From positions 1-50,626 of the forward strand of contig CALUPL010000011.1 of assembly GCA_944322635.1 (NCBI GenBank): a DNA stretch of 50,626 bases, given 5' to 3'. The notes under the pieces are model-generated. The model made no database searches. It was not told the DNA's origin and saw only the letters and a list, made by a program, of their open reading frames with translations. The DNA is from an uncultured Mailhella sp. GTDB taxonomy: Bacteria; Desulfobacterota; Desulfovibrionia; Desulfovibrionales; Desulfovibrionaceae. The number at the start of each line of letters is the position of its first letter. The stretch's first letter is position 1. Shown in pieces: positions 43,430-50,626 of this stretch. The position numbers and the translations under genes were made by a program.

Positions 43430-43477
43430 AAAGCCTCATAAGGACTTGAAGACCTTATGAGGCTTTTTCTTTTTATC
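43421..43477 (-). terminator. Terminator of tRNA-Pro
   Basis: Perfect 14-bp stem AAAGCCTCATAAGG/CCTTATGAGGCTTT with a 9-base loop, starting right after the tRNA 3' end. The outer bases CCAGATAA/TTATCTGG also pair and take in part of the encoded CCA. Confidence 0.8.
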
Positions 43478-43554
43478 TGGTCGGGATGGCAGGATTTGAA
43501 CCAGCGACCCCAGCGTCCCGAACGCTGTACTCTACCAAACTGAGCCACATCCCG
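43478..43554 (-). tRNA. tRNA-Pro (anticodon CGG)
   Basis: The minus strand folds as a tRNA: acceptor CGGGATG/CATCCCG, D arm with GGCTCAGTTTGGTAGAG, anticodon stem CAGCG/CGCTG with loop TTCGGGA (anticodon CGG), and T arm with GGTTCAAATCC. The discriminator A and CCA are encoded. Confidence 0.93.
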
Positions 43555-43755
43555 ACAACGAAGGGGAATATAGCCGGACCTTTTCCAAAAGGCAAGCATT
43601 TTCTTTCCCGTTTTCTCGGAAAAGCAACGAGCTTCCGATTCTTTCACCAAAAAAGGAAAACTCACTTCACTTTTTCCGTCTTCCCGCCCGGTAAAATCTC
43701 AAGCCAGACCAGGAGATGACGTATGGAAAAATCCGGTCACTTTCCCGACAATACA

Positions 43756-44964
43756 TCAGGCATGAACGACTTTGTCGAGAATGCCCGTAAGTTTTGCCAG
43801 AGCTACGCCGTAATTGCATATGGGGACGCCCTGCTCCCGGGCCTTTTCAATGCGCGACATCATGTAGGTTCGGTTGAACATGCAGGCGCCGCAGTGAATG
43901 ATCAGATCATACGGCGTAAGATCGACCGGAAAGTCCGTGCCGCTCACCACCTTGATTTCCAGGGTATCGCCGAAACGGGCTCTCAGTTTGCGCGGAATCT
44001 TTTCCCGCCCGATATCCTCGGCAAGAGGCACATGCGTGCAGGCTTCGGCAATGAGCACGCGGGAATGAGGCGTCAGGCGGTCAATGGCCTCAGCTCCACG
44101 AATAAATTCCTCAATGTCGCCCTTGTAGCCCGCCATGAGAATGGAAAAAGACGTCAGCAGACTCTGTGCTGGCTTGAGCTTCCAGACCTCTCCGAAAGCC
44201 TGAGAGTCGGTAATGATGAGATGGGGAGGCTGGGAAAGCGCGGCCAGGGTTTGAGCAATCTTGTCGGCCGTGCAGCTGGCAACGATGCACTTTTTGTCCA
44301 GGAGTTCACGGGTAACCTGCACCTGCGGCAGAATGAGACGACCCTGCGGAGCCTGTATGTCCTGAGGCATGACCAGCATGACCACGTCGCCTTCCTTGCA
44401 TAGCCTGCCGGTCAAGTCCAGCTTGCCCCAGTCGGCAGGAACAAGCCGCAGCATGGCTTCGCGCAGCGTGGCCATGTTCTTTCCTTCCTTGGCGCTTACA
44501 AGCACAGGCTCCTGGCCGAGCACCTCCGCCGCATGGTAACGCATTTTTTCAAGCTCGGAGGAGTCATACTCATCCATTTTGTTGAGAACGACGATAAACG
44601 GCGTTTTTTTTGCCCGAAGAGAATCCGCCCACGCTTTTTCCGAGGAAAGATCGTCGTCTCCCGCCAAAACGAGCAATGCCATGTCCGTCTTGTCCAAAGC
44701 CTGACGCGTTTTTTCAACACGGAGCTTTCCCATGGGCCCGCTGTCGTCAAATCCGGCCGTATCAATGAGTACACAGGGGCCGAGTCCATGAATTTCCATG
44801 GACTTGTACACAGGATCGGTCGTCGTTCCCGCCGTATCGGAAACAATGGCCGTATCATGACCGGTAATGGCGTTGATGAGTGAAGATTTGCCCGCGTTGC
44901 GCCTGCCGTAAATGCCTATGTGCAGACGTCCCGACCGGGGAGTATCATTAATGGTGTCGGACAT
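43756..44964 (-). CDS. hydF: [FeFe]-hydrogenase maturation GTPase HydF
   Basis: 402 residues. N-terminal GTPase domain (about 1-170): P-loop GRRNAGKSS, switch TAGTTTDPV, DTAGF, NKMD. A dimerisation domain and a C-terminal iron-sulfur domain follow, with ligands Cys309-x-His311 (EACTHVPLAEDIGREKIP) and His357-Cys358-x2-Cys361 (IHCGACMFNR), matching the family CxH...HCxxC motif. HydF is the scaffold on which the 2Fe precursor of the H-cluster is assembled before transfer to the hydrogenase. AAGGAG is upstream. It is the last gene of TM1266-hydE-hydF; neither hydG nor a hydrogenase lies in the window. Confidence 0.95.
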   Translation of the reverse strand: MSDTINDTPRSGRLHIGIYGRRNAGKSSLINAITGHDTAIVSDTAGTTTDPVYKSMEIHGLGPCVLIDTAGFDDSGPMGKLRVEKTRQALDKTDMALLVLAGDDDLSSEKAWADSLRAKKTPFIVVLNKMDEYDSSELEKMRYHAAEVLGQEPVLVSAKEGKNMATLREAMLRLVPADWGKLDLTGRLCKEGDVVMLVMPQDIQAPQGRLILPQVQVTRELLDKKCIVASCTADKIAQTLAALSQPPHLIITDSQAFGEVWKLKPAQSLLTSFSILMAGYKGDIEEFIRGAEAIDRLTPHSRVLIAEACTHVPLAEDIGREKIPRKLRARFGDTLEIKVVSGTDFPVDLTPYDLIIHCGACMFNRTYMMSRIEKAREQGVPICNYGVALAKLTGILDKVVHA

Positions 44965-44989
44965 GACTATCTCCTTAAAACTGCCTGAT

Positions 44990-46186
44990 TCAGCAGGCTC
45001 TGAAATCGCCCCGATCTACGACGATATCATACCCTATGGCCTGAATCCTTTTTCTTAGGTCCCTGATGTTGTCGGCGCATTCCGCACCTTCCGACAGCTT
45101 GTTGTTGTAAAGGCGGTAACGCTGCCTGGCTTCTTTCGGGGAAAGGTTGGGCATGAGCACGTTTGCTCCGGCAAGAATGCCTCGCTCCCGGCCGTTGCCT
45201 GCGGCCGTGCCCAGGGCCGTTGTGGAAGGAAGCATGGAAAAAGGCAACAGAAGCCTCACCATGGCGACCATGACAAGCGTTCTTTCCACGCTTCCGGCAG
45301 GAAAATGAGCAAAAGGCGTCTGTGCATGAGGAATGAAAGGGCCTATGCCCACCATTTCGGGCTGAAAGTCCCGCAAAAACAGCAAGTCTTTGACAAGACA
45401 TTCTGTTGTCTGCCACGGAGACCCCACCATAAACCCCGCCCCGGTCTGATACCCGCAGGTCTTGAGCGCATGAAGGCAGTTCATGCGGTTCTGCCACGAC
45501 TGTGAAGCAGGATGAAGCTTGGCATAATGAACGGGATCGGCCGTTTCGTGCCGCAGAAGAAAACGATCGGCCCCGGCCTCCCGAAGAAGGCGGTACGAAG
45601 CAAGAGATCGCTCCCCGACCGACAAAGTCACGGCACAGTCCGGCCAGGATGCCTTGATACTCTTCAGAAGTTCTGCCAATCTTTCGTCCGTGAACCAGGC
45701 ATCCTCCCCACCCTGCAGAACAAAAGTGCGAAATCCCAGTTCATAACCATGGCTGCAGCATTCCAGAATCTGCTCCGGAGAAAGCCTGTAGCGCTCGGCC
45801 TGTCCGTTGCCTGCCCGTATGCCGCAATAACGGCAGTTCTGCCGACAACTGTTTGAAATTTCAATAAGTCCGCGTACGTATATGCTGTTGCCGAAGTGTT
45901 CTCTCGCTCTCGTGCGGGCACGCTCGAACAGCTCTTCACGCACACGGCCCGCCTCGTCGGAAGACAGGGACGACTCGATACGGCAAACCGGCTCGGCCGG
46001 CCGCGCTTCAAGACCGGCTTCGGCAAGGAACAACGACTCCATGTTCTTAGCCTCTGAAGGCACGGGACCGGAAAAGGCATCGGGGGCACACGCGTCTATA
46101 AAGGAGGCAAGCTCGGCCGCCTTGGGGAGATCCCCCTCAAAAAGCCTCTGAACGACATCCAGACAGTTCTGAAGATTCATGCTCAC
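44990..46186 (-). CDS. hydE: [FeFe]-hydrogenase maturation radical SAM enzyme HydE
   Basis: 398 residues. Radical SAM cluster motif Cys-x3-Cys-x2-Cys in SNSCRQNCRYCGIR, preceded by the HydE segment YVRGLIEISN, and followed by LQGGED, GIGPFIPHAQTPF and the C-terminal PSTTALGT...GANVLMPNLSP block typical of HydE. It takes part in making the dithiomethylamine-bridged 2Fe unit of the H-cluster. The first GTG (46186) overlaps the TM1266 stop (GTGA); the ATG two codons later (46180) has AGGCGG at good distance and may be the true start. The N-terminus is about 40 residues longer than in typical HydE. Confidence 0.92.
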   Translation of the reverse strand: MSMNLQNCLDVVQRLFEGDLPKAAELASFIDACAPDAFSGPVPSEAKNMESLFLAEAGLEARPAEPVCRIESSLSSDEAGRVREELFERARTRAREHFGNSIYVRGLIEISNSCRQNCRYCGIRAGNGQAERYRLSPEQILECCSHGYELGFRTFVLQGGEDAWFTDERLAELLKSIKASWPDCAVTLSVGERSLASYRLLREAGADRFLLRHETADPVHYAKLHPASQSWQNRMNCLHALKTCGYQTGAGFMVGSPWQTTECLVKDLLFLRDFQPEMVGIGPFIPHAQTPFAHFPAGSVERTLVMVAMVRLLLPFSMLPSTTALGTAAGNGRERGILAGANVLMPNLSPKEARQRYRLYNNKLSEGAECADNIRDLRKRIQAIGYDIVVDRGDFRAC

Positions 46187-46431
46187 CGCCTGGAAATGGC
46201 AGCCTTGACGGAAACACCGGGCAGCTTGCCCAAGCGGCCCGTCATGCCGGAAATGGCGTCCATGCTTCCATCAACAACAAGAGCAATGACGGAAACACCG
46301 CGACTGCGGTACGGAATTCCCAGCCTGCCGACAATGATGTCGGCATACTGATGCAGAACGGCATTGATGAGGGACGTGCTTTCCGGGTCATCCACCACGA
46401 TGCCCACCGTCCCGAGACGCGACTCACTCAT
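46183..46431 (-). CDS. TM1266-family iron-only hydrogenase system regulator (ACT-like)
   Basis: 82 residues, an ACT/NikR-C-like fold: RLGTVGIVVDDPESTSLINAVLHQYADIIVGRLGIPYRSRGVSVIALVVDG. Members sit with HydE/F/G genes and are presumed regulatory, with no experimentally firm role known to me. The frame reaches 46470, but the family starts at MSESRLG and GGAG lies six bases before ATG 46431. The stop overlaps the hydE start, so the two are translationally coupled. A terminator-like hairpin and a 26-codon frame lie in its leader. Confidence 0.85.
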   Translation of the reverse strand: MSESRLGTVGIVVDDPESTSLINAVLHQYADIIVGRLGIPYRSRGVSVIALVVDGSMDAISGMTGRLGKLPGVSVKAAISRR

Positions 46432-46468
46432 GTTTTCTCCAGAAGGCGGCGCAACGCTTCCGCCCCTC

Positions 46469-46501
46469 AAAAAGAGCGGCCTTTCCGAAGAAAAGCCGCT
46501 C
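46469..46501 (-). terminator. Terminator-like hairpin in the TM1266-hydEF leader
   Basis: On the minus strand stem GAGCGGC/GCCGCTC with a 14-base loop and TTTTT, 38 bases before the TM1266 start. The nitroreductase upstream has its own terminator, so this hairpin probably lies within the leader of the hyd transcript. Confidence 0.6.
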
Positions 46502-46643
46502 CATGTTTTCTTTTAGTGTTGCTTATGCCTCATCCGCACTCACTCGACGGCCCAAGGCAACGTAAAGGCAACGACGACACCGTTTTACCGGCACAGCTTC
46601 GGAACAGCCCGCATTTTCAGCCGATTCTGTACCTCCTGCCATG

Positions 46644-46668
46644 AAAAAAGGCAAGTCGGCCTCTTTTT
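46644..46668 (-). terminator. Terminator of the nitroreductase gene
   Basis: On the minus strand AAAAAGAGGC/GCCTTTTTT around CGACTT, 40 bases past the stop. Confidence 0.6.
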
Positions 46669-46706
46669 GTGCCGCAGAGATTTCCGAAGAGTCTCACGAA
46701 CACAAA

Positions 46707-47228
46707 CTACACGCGGATGATATAGCCGTCCTTGCGCGGCTTGGCGGGAGCTTCACCGTTTTCTGCAGCATAGCCGAGAACACAGTGACCGATTCCGGCA
46801 TAATCCCCCTCAATGCCCCAGCTTTTAAGCAAGGCCTTTCCTTCCTCCGTTTCAAACTCTTCCCTGGCCCGATGAATCCAGCAGGACCCCACTCCCAGAG
46901 CATGGGCGGCAAGCATGAGATTACCCATGACGAGAGCACCGTCTTCCCGGTAGGTGGGACGGGCCTTGTCGGCAAGCACAATGACCACCGTAGGCGCGCC
47001 GTAAAAAGGATCGCTGTTCACGCCGAGAATGGCGGCGTTCATTTTGGAAAGCTTTTCAATGGTGGCCTTGTCCTGCACGACCACCATGACGGGGGACTGC
47101 CATCCGTGACCGGTAGGCGCCCATGTTCCGGCTTCAAGAATGGCATTCAGCTCCTCATCGGCAATCTGACGGGACTGAAACTTGCGGCAGCTGCGACGTG
47201 TTTTGATATCCTGAAGAGTTTCTTTCAT
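46707..47228 (-). CDS. Nitroreductase-family flavoprotein
   Basis: 173 residues, a compact form of the FMN-dependent nitroreductase fold. RRSCRKFQSRQI binds the FMN phosphate at the start, WAPTGHGWQSP follows, then GNLMLAAHALGVGSCWIHRA (dimer helix) and GHCVLGYAAENGEAPAKPRK (terminal FMN loop). It acts as a cytoplasmic NAD(P)H-linked reductase of unknown physiological substrate. AAGGAG is present before the ATG. It is divergent from cvpA, with about 215 bases between them. Confidence 0.88.
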   Translation of the reverse strand: MKETLQDIKTRRSCRKFQSRQIADEELNAILEAGTWAPTGHGWQSPVMVVVQDKATIEKLSKMNAAILGVNSDPFYGAPTVVIVLADKARPTYREDGALVMGNLMLAAHALGVGSCWIHRAREEFETEEGKALLKSWGIEGDYAGIGHCVLGYAAENGEAPAKPRKDGYIIRV

Positions 47229-47378
47229 CTTTTTATCTCCTTAAAACAGGTTCGACGCGAACGAAATGTTCCTTGCGAACAACCTTTATTTTCCTCTCTT
47301 TTCAACTTTTAGGCAAGAAGGACAACAGGCCGAAAAATCGACGCTCCCCAAGACAGAAAAAAGGGAAACGGCTTTTTC

Positions 47379-47406
47379 TTGACAGGAGTGCCGGTTCCTC
47401 TACAAT
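47379..47406 (+). promoter_or_regulatory. Sigma-70-type promoter of cvpA-mazG
   Basis: TTGACA, 16-base spacer, TACAAT; starts transcription about 30 bases before the cvpA ATG. Confidence 0.75.
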
Positions 47407-47442
47407 ACCCAGACACCTTCCTTCAGGAATTGCCGAGGTCCC

Positions 47443-47928
47443 ATGTTTCAAATCAATATGCTTGACACCGCCCTTCTGATCATTCTGCTTTTTTTCAGCA
47501 TCAAAGGGCTGATACGGGGGCTCGTTCAGGAAGTTGCCGGCCTGCTGGGAGTTGCCGCCGGCATCGTGCTCGCCCGCACGTTCAGCGCAAAGTTCGCCCC
47601 CATGCTTACGCAGTACGGAGTTTCCGCCGGGTTTGCCCCCATGCTTTCCATGGCGCTGCTCTTCGTGGCGGGCATCCTTGTGGTGGGGCTTGCGGCTCAT
47701 GCGCTCCACAACATGCTTGAATCCGCCTTCGCCGGCGGCATAGACCGTATGCTCGGTCTTCTTGCCGGTCTGGCCAAAGGCCTGCTTTTTGCCGGCGTCA
47801 TCGGCTACATTGCCCTCAGACTGCTGCCCGATGTGGATGTCGTACGGCACTCACAGGTACTGCCCCCGCTCATGCGCTTCATTCAGGCCCTAGCGGGTTC
47901 TCTCGATCTTCACATTCCCCAACTGTAA
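47443..47928 (+). CDS. CvpA-family membrane protein
   Basis: 161 residues with four hydrophobic segments. The CvpA/colicin V production signature is seen at the start (LDTALLIILLFFSIKGLIRGLVQEVAGLLGV) with the Gly-rich helix pair AGGIDRMLGLLAGLAKGLLFAGVIGY. CvpA is an inner-membrane protein whose molecular role is poorly understood. The ribosome binding site is GAGG four bases before ATG 47443; ATG 47458 is an alternative. It is followed by mazG after 42 bases, and both are probably transcribed from the promoter at 47379. Confidence 0.82.
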   Translation: MFQINMLDTALLIILLFFSIKGLIRGLVQEVAGLLGVAAGIVLARTFSAKFAPMLTQYGVSAGFAPMLSMALLFVAGILVVGLAAHALHNMLESAFAGGIDRMLGLLAGLAKGLLFAGVIGYIALRLLPDVDVVRHSQVLPPLMRFIQALAGSLDLHIPQL

Positions 47929-47970
47929 TCTTTCCGCGCACTGCGCCGTCATTTTCAAACGGAGTCCATC

Positions 47971-48822
47971 ATGAACGAGCAGGAACAGCTTCTTCGTTTT
48001 CAGAACGTCGTCAACGAGCTCATCGATCCCGAAAAGGGCTGCCCCTGGGACAAGGAACAAACCCCTGTCTCCATGTGCGAATACCTTATAGAAGAATGTC
48101 ATGAACTTGTGGATGCCATCCGCTCCGGCAAGCCCGGCCATGCCTGCGATGAAATGGGCGATCTGCTGTTTGTGGTGCTGCTCATGGCCCGTCGCTTCGA
48201 GCTGGCAGGTCAGTTTTCCCTCGGTGACGCTCTGAAAATGGGAGCGGACAAAATGACCCGCCGCCATCCCCATGTTTTCGGTGAAAAGCACTGTGAAAGC
48301 ATGGACGATCTTATGAAGAACTGGGCGGCCATTAAAAAGGCGGAAAAAGAAGCCGAAGGCAACGAGACCAAAGGGGCGCTTTCCTCCGTACCTTCCGGTC
48401 TGCCGCCGCTCACCAAGGCCTACCGTCTGCATGCCAAAGCCGCGAATGCCGGCTTTACCTGGGACGACGACGAAGAAGTGGAACGTCAGGTGGAAGCGGA
48501 ATGGCTGGAACTTCTCGATGCCAGGGCCTCGGGCAGTGATGCCGCCAAGGAACATGAACTCGGCGACATGATCTTCACTCTCGTTGAGCTGGGCCGTCGC
48601 ATGGGGGTAAAGGCAGGATCCGCCGTGGATTTTGCCGCCAACCGGTTCAGAAACCGCTTTGAGGCCATGGAGGCGCTCGCCCGCGAACGCGGGCTGGACT
48701 TCAAAGCTCTCAGCCTCGATGAAAAGGATGAACTCTGGAACGAGGTAAAGGCGGCCGAACCAGGTGAAGAACTGGGCACTGCCGTAGATTTTGCCGCTCC
48801 CCGCGAAAATCCCGAGGCATAG
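47971..48822 (+). CDS. mazG: Nucleoside triphosphate pyrophosphohydrolase MazG
   Basis: 283 residues, two tandem MazG domains. The first has CPWDKEQTPVSMCEYLIEECHELVDAI and DEMGDLLFVVLLMAR (the ExxE...ExxD magnesium site). The second retains KAANAGFTWDDDEEVERQVEAEWLELLDA and HELGDMIFTLVELGRR. It hydrolyses NTPs to NMP and pyrophosphate for housecleaning and, in some species, affects ppGpp levels. GGAG stands just before the ATG. The operon ends in a compact terminator at 48829. Confidence 0.92.
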   Translation: MNEQEQLLRFQNVVNELIDPEKGCPWDKEQTPVSMCEYLIEECHELVDAIRSGKPGHACDEMGDLLFVVLLMARRFELAGQFSLGDALKMGADKMTRRHPHVFGEKHCESMDDLMKNWAAIKKAEKEAEGNETKGALSSVPSGLPPLTKAYRLHAKAANAGFTWDDDEEVERQVEAEWLELLDARASGSDAAKEHELGDMIFTLVELGRRMGVKAGSAVDFAANRFRNRFEAMEALARERGLDFKALSLDEKDELWNEVKAAEPGEELGTAVDFAAPRENPEA

Positions 48823-48828
48823 CGTTCT

Positions 48829-48850
48829 GCCCCGCTGCAGCGGGGCTTTG
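48829..48850 (+). terminator. Terminator after mazG
   Basis: GCCCCGCT/AGCGGGGC, 8-bp stem with GC as a minimal loop (it will open to four bases), followed by TTTGC. The T-run is short, so read-through into the next gene is possible. Confidence 0.65.
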
Positions 48851-48856
48851 CAAACG

Positions 48857-50383
48857 ATGAAGTTCTTGTCTGCTTCCATTTTTTCTCGCGTCCACTGTCT
48901 CTTGCGCAGCATCTTCCTATGCGCCCTGACGGTGTCTTTATTTGTGCCCGTTGCCGAAGCCAGACAGAACAGTCAAAACATATACGCCGGTTATCGTACG
49001 CTCTCTTCAAGTCTGCCCGCCCAAAGGCTCATGATACACATGGGGGTCTGGTACCCCACACGCCGAAAGGCAGGCACGGTCAAAACCGGAGACTGGAGCT
49101 TCCGGGCCGCGCGTAATGCCCCTGTCATGGAAGGTCCGTGGCCCGTCATCATTCTCTCTCATGATGTTACGGGCGCAGCCTGGGCTCACTACGACATTGC
49201 GGCTGCTCTGGCCGCAAGAGGTTTTATTGTGGCTGCGCCCACGCATGACCACGACAACGGCGAAGACATGTCGCTGCTTTTTTCCGACAGGGAACTGCCG
49301 GTTCGCGCTCTGCAGCTCAGAGCGGCTCTGGACGTCGTGCTTGAGCATCCCCAGATAGGAAAGCAGGCGGACTTATCCCGCATAGCATTTCTCGGCTTCG
49401 GCATGCCGTCCTCGGCAGGACTGCTTCTTGCCGGAGGAGAAATGACACCCGACGCCTGGCCGGACTTCTGCCGAAAAAGGCTGGAGGAACTTCCCGAAGA
49501 ACCGCTGGAGAATTCCGGCACCACCGTAGCTCCCGCGGCTTCCATGCCTTCCCTCTCCGACACTGTTCATCCTGATATACGACCGGATAATGCCGTTCCC
49601 CCTATTTCCGTTCCCCAGGTCGTTCCCCCCAGGCCGTCAGCTGAAAACGGAGAACAAATTTCTACCCGTGGAACGCTTCAGAATTTTCTTGTGGCTCCGG
49701 CCATGGCGGATGAAGGCCCTTCGCAGGACATTCAGGCTCTTCTGCATCCGACGGACAGTCCCTGGTGTGCCCCTTTCCTGGCGGGAAGGATGGATGAACT
49801 TGTCACCAGCATGAAGCATCGCACGCTGGAAAGGGAAGAAAAAACAGTGATGATGCATACCGCCGTGGCAGCCCGGGAACAACTTTTTCGTCGGCTGTCC
49901 GACTCCGTGGCGCGCAGTCATCAAAGACAGCTGCGTCTTGCCCGGGAGCGAGGCATTCCCGCACCTCCCGTAGCTCTGCCGCTTCTTCCTCCTCTTTCCC
50001 ACAACACACCTGTGGCGGATGTACGATTCCGGGCCATGGCTTTCGTATCTCCAGGATTTTCCATGCTCTTCAACGAAAAGAGCCTTTCTTCCGTTCATAT
50101 TCCCTGTCTTTTCATCGGTGCGGAAGCGGAACAATGGAACAAACCGTCGGAACAGGCGGAACGCTTTGTGGCAATGCTGAAAAACAAGCCGGAGTACATG
50201 CTGCTGCATCATGCAGATGCTCCGTCTCTTCAGGCCGCATGCCCGGACTCCGACCCTGCCGGCCCTCTTGCCGCACTGTGCAACAGCGTCGATGACGAAA
50301 CTCGCGAGGCCATTCATACCCGCCTGGTTTCCGTACTGCAGGAATTCTTCAACCGTGTTCTGAATCGAAGCTCCTCTTCTTAG
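48857..50383 (+). CDS. Secreted alpha/beta-hydrolase-like protein without a canonical nucleophile
   Basis: 508 residues from ATG 48857, which lies just past the mazG terminator; the frame itself opens at 48791. A signal peptide (LLRSIFLCALTVSLFVPVAEA) precedes a dienelactone-hydrolase-like core: GVWYPTRR, VIILSHDVTGAAWAHYDIAAALAARGFIVAAPTHDHD, and later PCLFIGAEAEQW and a His near LLHHADAP. The usual nucleophile elbow GxSxG reads GFGMPSS (RIAFLGFGMPSSAGLLLAGG), so the Ser is replaced by Gly unless the following Ser takes over. A Pro-rich insertion of about 150 residues splits the core. It should be periplasmic; activity is uncertain. The stop TAG lies exactly where the IS element begins. Confidence 0.7.
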   Translation: MKFLSASIFSRVHCLLRSIFLCALTVSLFVPVAEARQNSQNIYAGYRTLSSSLPAQRLMIHMGVWYPTRRKAGTVKTGDWSFRAARNAPVMEGPWPVIILSHDVTGAAWAHYDIAAALAARGFIVAAPTHDHDNGEDMSLLFSDRELPVRALQLRAALDVVLEHPQIGKQADLSRIAFLGFGMPSSAGLLLAGGEMTPDAWPDFCRKRLEELPEEPLENSGTTVAPAASMPSLSDTVHPDIRPDNAVPPISVPQVVPPRPSAENGEQISTRGTLQNFLVAPAMADEGPSQDIQALLHPTDSPWCAPFLAGRMDELVTSMKHRTLEREEKTVMMHTAVAAREQLFRRLSDSVARSHQRQLRLARERGIPAPPVALPLLPPLSHNTPVADVRFRAMAFVSPGFSMLFNEKSLSSVHIPCLFIGAEAEQWNKPSEQAERFVAMLKNKPEYMLLHHADAPSLQAACPDSDPAGPLAALCNSVDDETREAIHTRLVSVLQEFFNRVLNRSSSS

Positions 50384-50626
50384 GTAGTGTTTACACGAGA
50401 TTTATGTTATAAGAAGCGCATCAATTCTACAAGGATGTGCTTATGACGAATCCTCAACGCCGCCATGACATCTCAGATGCTGCATGGGCCTTATTGGAAC
50501 CTCATTTACCTGGGCAAAGTGGGCAATGGGGAGGTGTAGCAAAGGATAATCGCCTCTTCATCAATGCCGTCTTCTGGATATTGCGTACTGGCGCGCCGTG
50601 GCGAGATTTGCCGCCGGAATATGGCA
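50384..50626 (+). mobile_element. IS5-family insertion sequence, left end (cut by window edge)
   Basis: The sequence GGTAGTGTTTACACGAGA right after the hydrolase stop looks like a terminal inverted repeat, followed at 50443 by a transposase start. The right end and target duplication are outside the window, so the exact boundary is uncertain by a few bases. Confidence 0.7.
50443..50626 (+). CDS. IS5-family transposase, N-terminal part
   Basis: 61 codons visible, with AAGGATG before the ATG. The sequence has RRHDISDAAWALLEPHLPG, then NRLFINAVFWILRTGAPWRDLPPEYG, the conserved N-terminal helix-turn-helix region (DUF4096) of IS5/IS427-group transposases. The DDE catalytic residues lie beyond the window. 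The low similarity of its codon use to flanking genes agrees with a mobile origin. Confidence 0.88.
   Translation, partial: MTNPQRRHDISDAAWALLEPHLPGQSGQWGGVAKDNRLFINAVFWILRTGAPWRDLPPEYG

Noticed and set aside
43097..43441. Small frames on both strands beside tRNA-Pro
   Set aside because: They overlap each other and hairpins, have no ribosome binding sites and fit better with untranslated RNA or spacer.

Overview
The window looks like a chromosomal segment of a Desulfovibrionaceae-type, sulfate- or sulfite-reducing anaerobe, possibly host-associated. The pointers are a Dvh/Lap-type biofilm adhesin system of the kind known from Desulfovibrio vulgaris, the [FeFe]-hydrogenase maturases HydE and HydF with their TM1266-family partner, and many c-di-GMP and hybrid two-component proteins. 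This assignment is inferred from gene content; no rRNA is present. Core genes are of medium GC. Several accessory stretches are visibly AT-rich, especially 350-1790, parts of 6100-10500 and 15890-16240.

Layout. 1-2900 is a decayed accessory zone: a truncated tyrosine integrase, about 1.4 kb of very AT-rich DNA, a broken DUF1349 gene and a small Cys-containing protein. 3159-5890 holds an MBL-fold alkylsulfatase-like enzyme and a secreted calcineurin-like phosphoesterase. 6139-11440 is a signalling block: a hybrid histidine kinase split by a frameshift, a free Hpt protein, a REC/HD-GYP phosphodiesterase and a divergent GGDEF diguanylate cyclase. 11538-29840 is a type I secretion and adhesin block on the minus strand: a 2583-residue RTX/vWA adhesin, a glycosyltransferase, the ABC transporter, the membrane fusion protein, the TolC-like outer-membrane protein, a LapG-like periplasmic protease and a membrane-bound PAS/HD-GYP regulator. 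That HD-GYP domain has lost its HD dyad and a further metal ligand.

30217-33061 carries trmO, a flavodoxin-like oxidoreductase and a uracil permease. 33227-40362 is a phosphate locus: phoB-phoR-pstB-phoU on the minus strand, divergent from pstS-pstC-pstA on the plus strand. 40481-41459 is a MarR regulator and a cupin gene, each with a related palindromic operator. 41781-43554 has a small lipoprotein, a sugar O-acetyltransferase and tRNA-Pro(CGG). 43756-46431 is a TM1266-hydE-hydF operon. 46707-50383 has a nitroreductase, CvpA, MazG and a secreted alpha/beta-hydrolase-like protein. The start of an IS5-family element runs off the right edge.

The central story is the 24-kb block 6139-29840, which appears to hold a complete c-di-GMP-controlled adhesion circuit. 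It has a synthase (GGDEF), a hydrolase (REC/HD-GYP fed by the kinase and Hpt), a receptor that looks catalytically dead (degenerate HD-GYP, in the place LapD occupies in Pseudomonas), a protease (LapG-like), an adhesin with a retention module and Ala-Ala-Gly motifs, and the secretion machine. The kinase frameshift raises the question of whether the input side still works.
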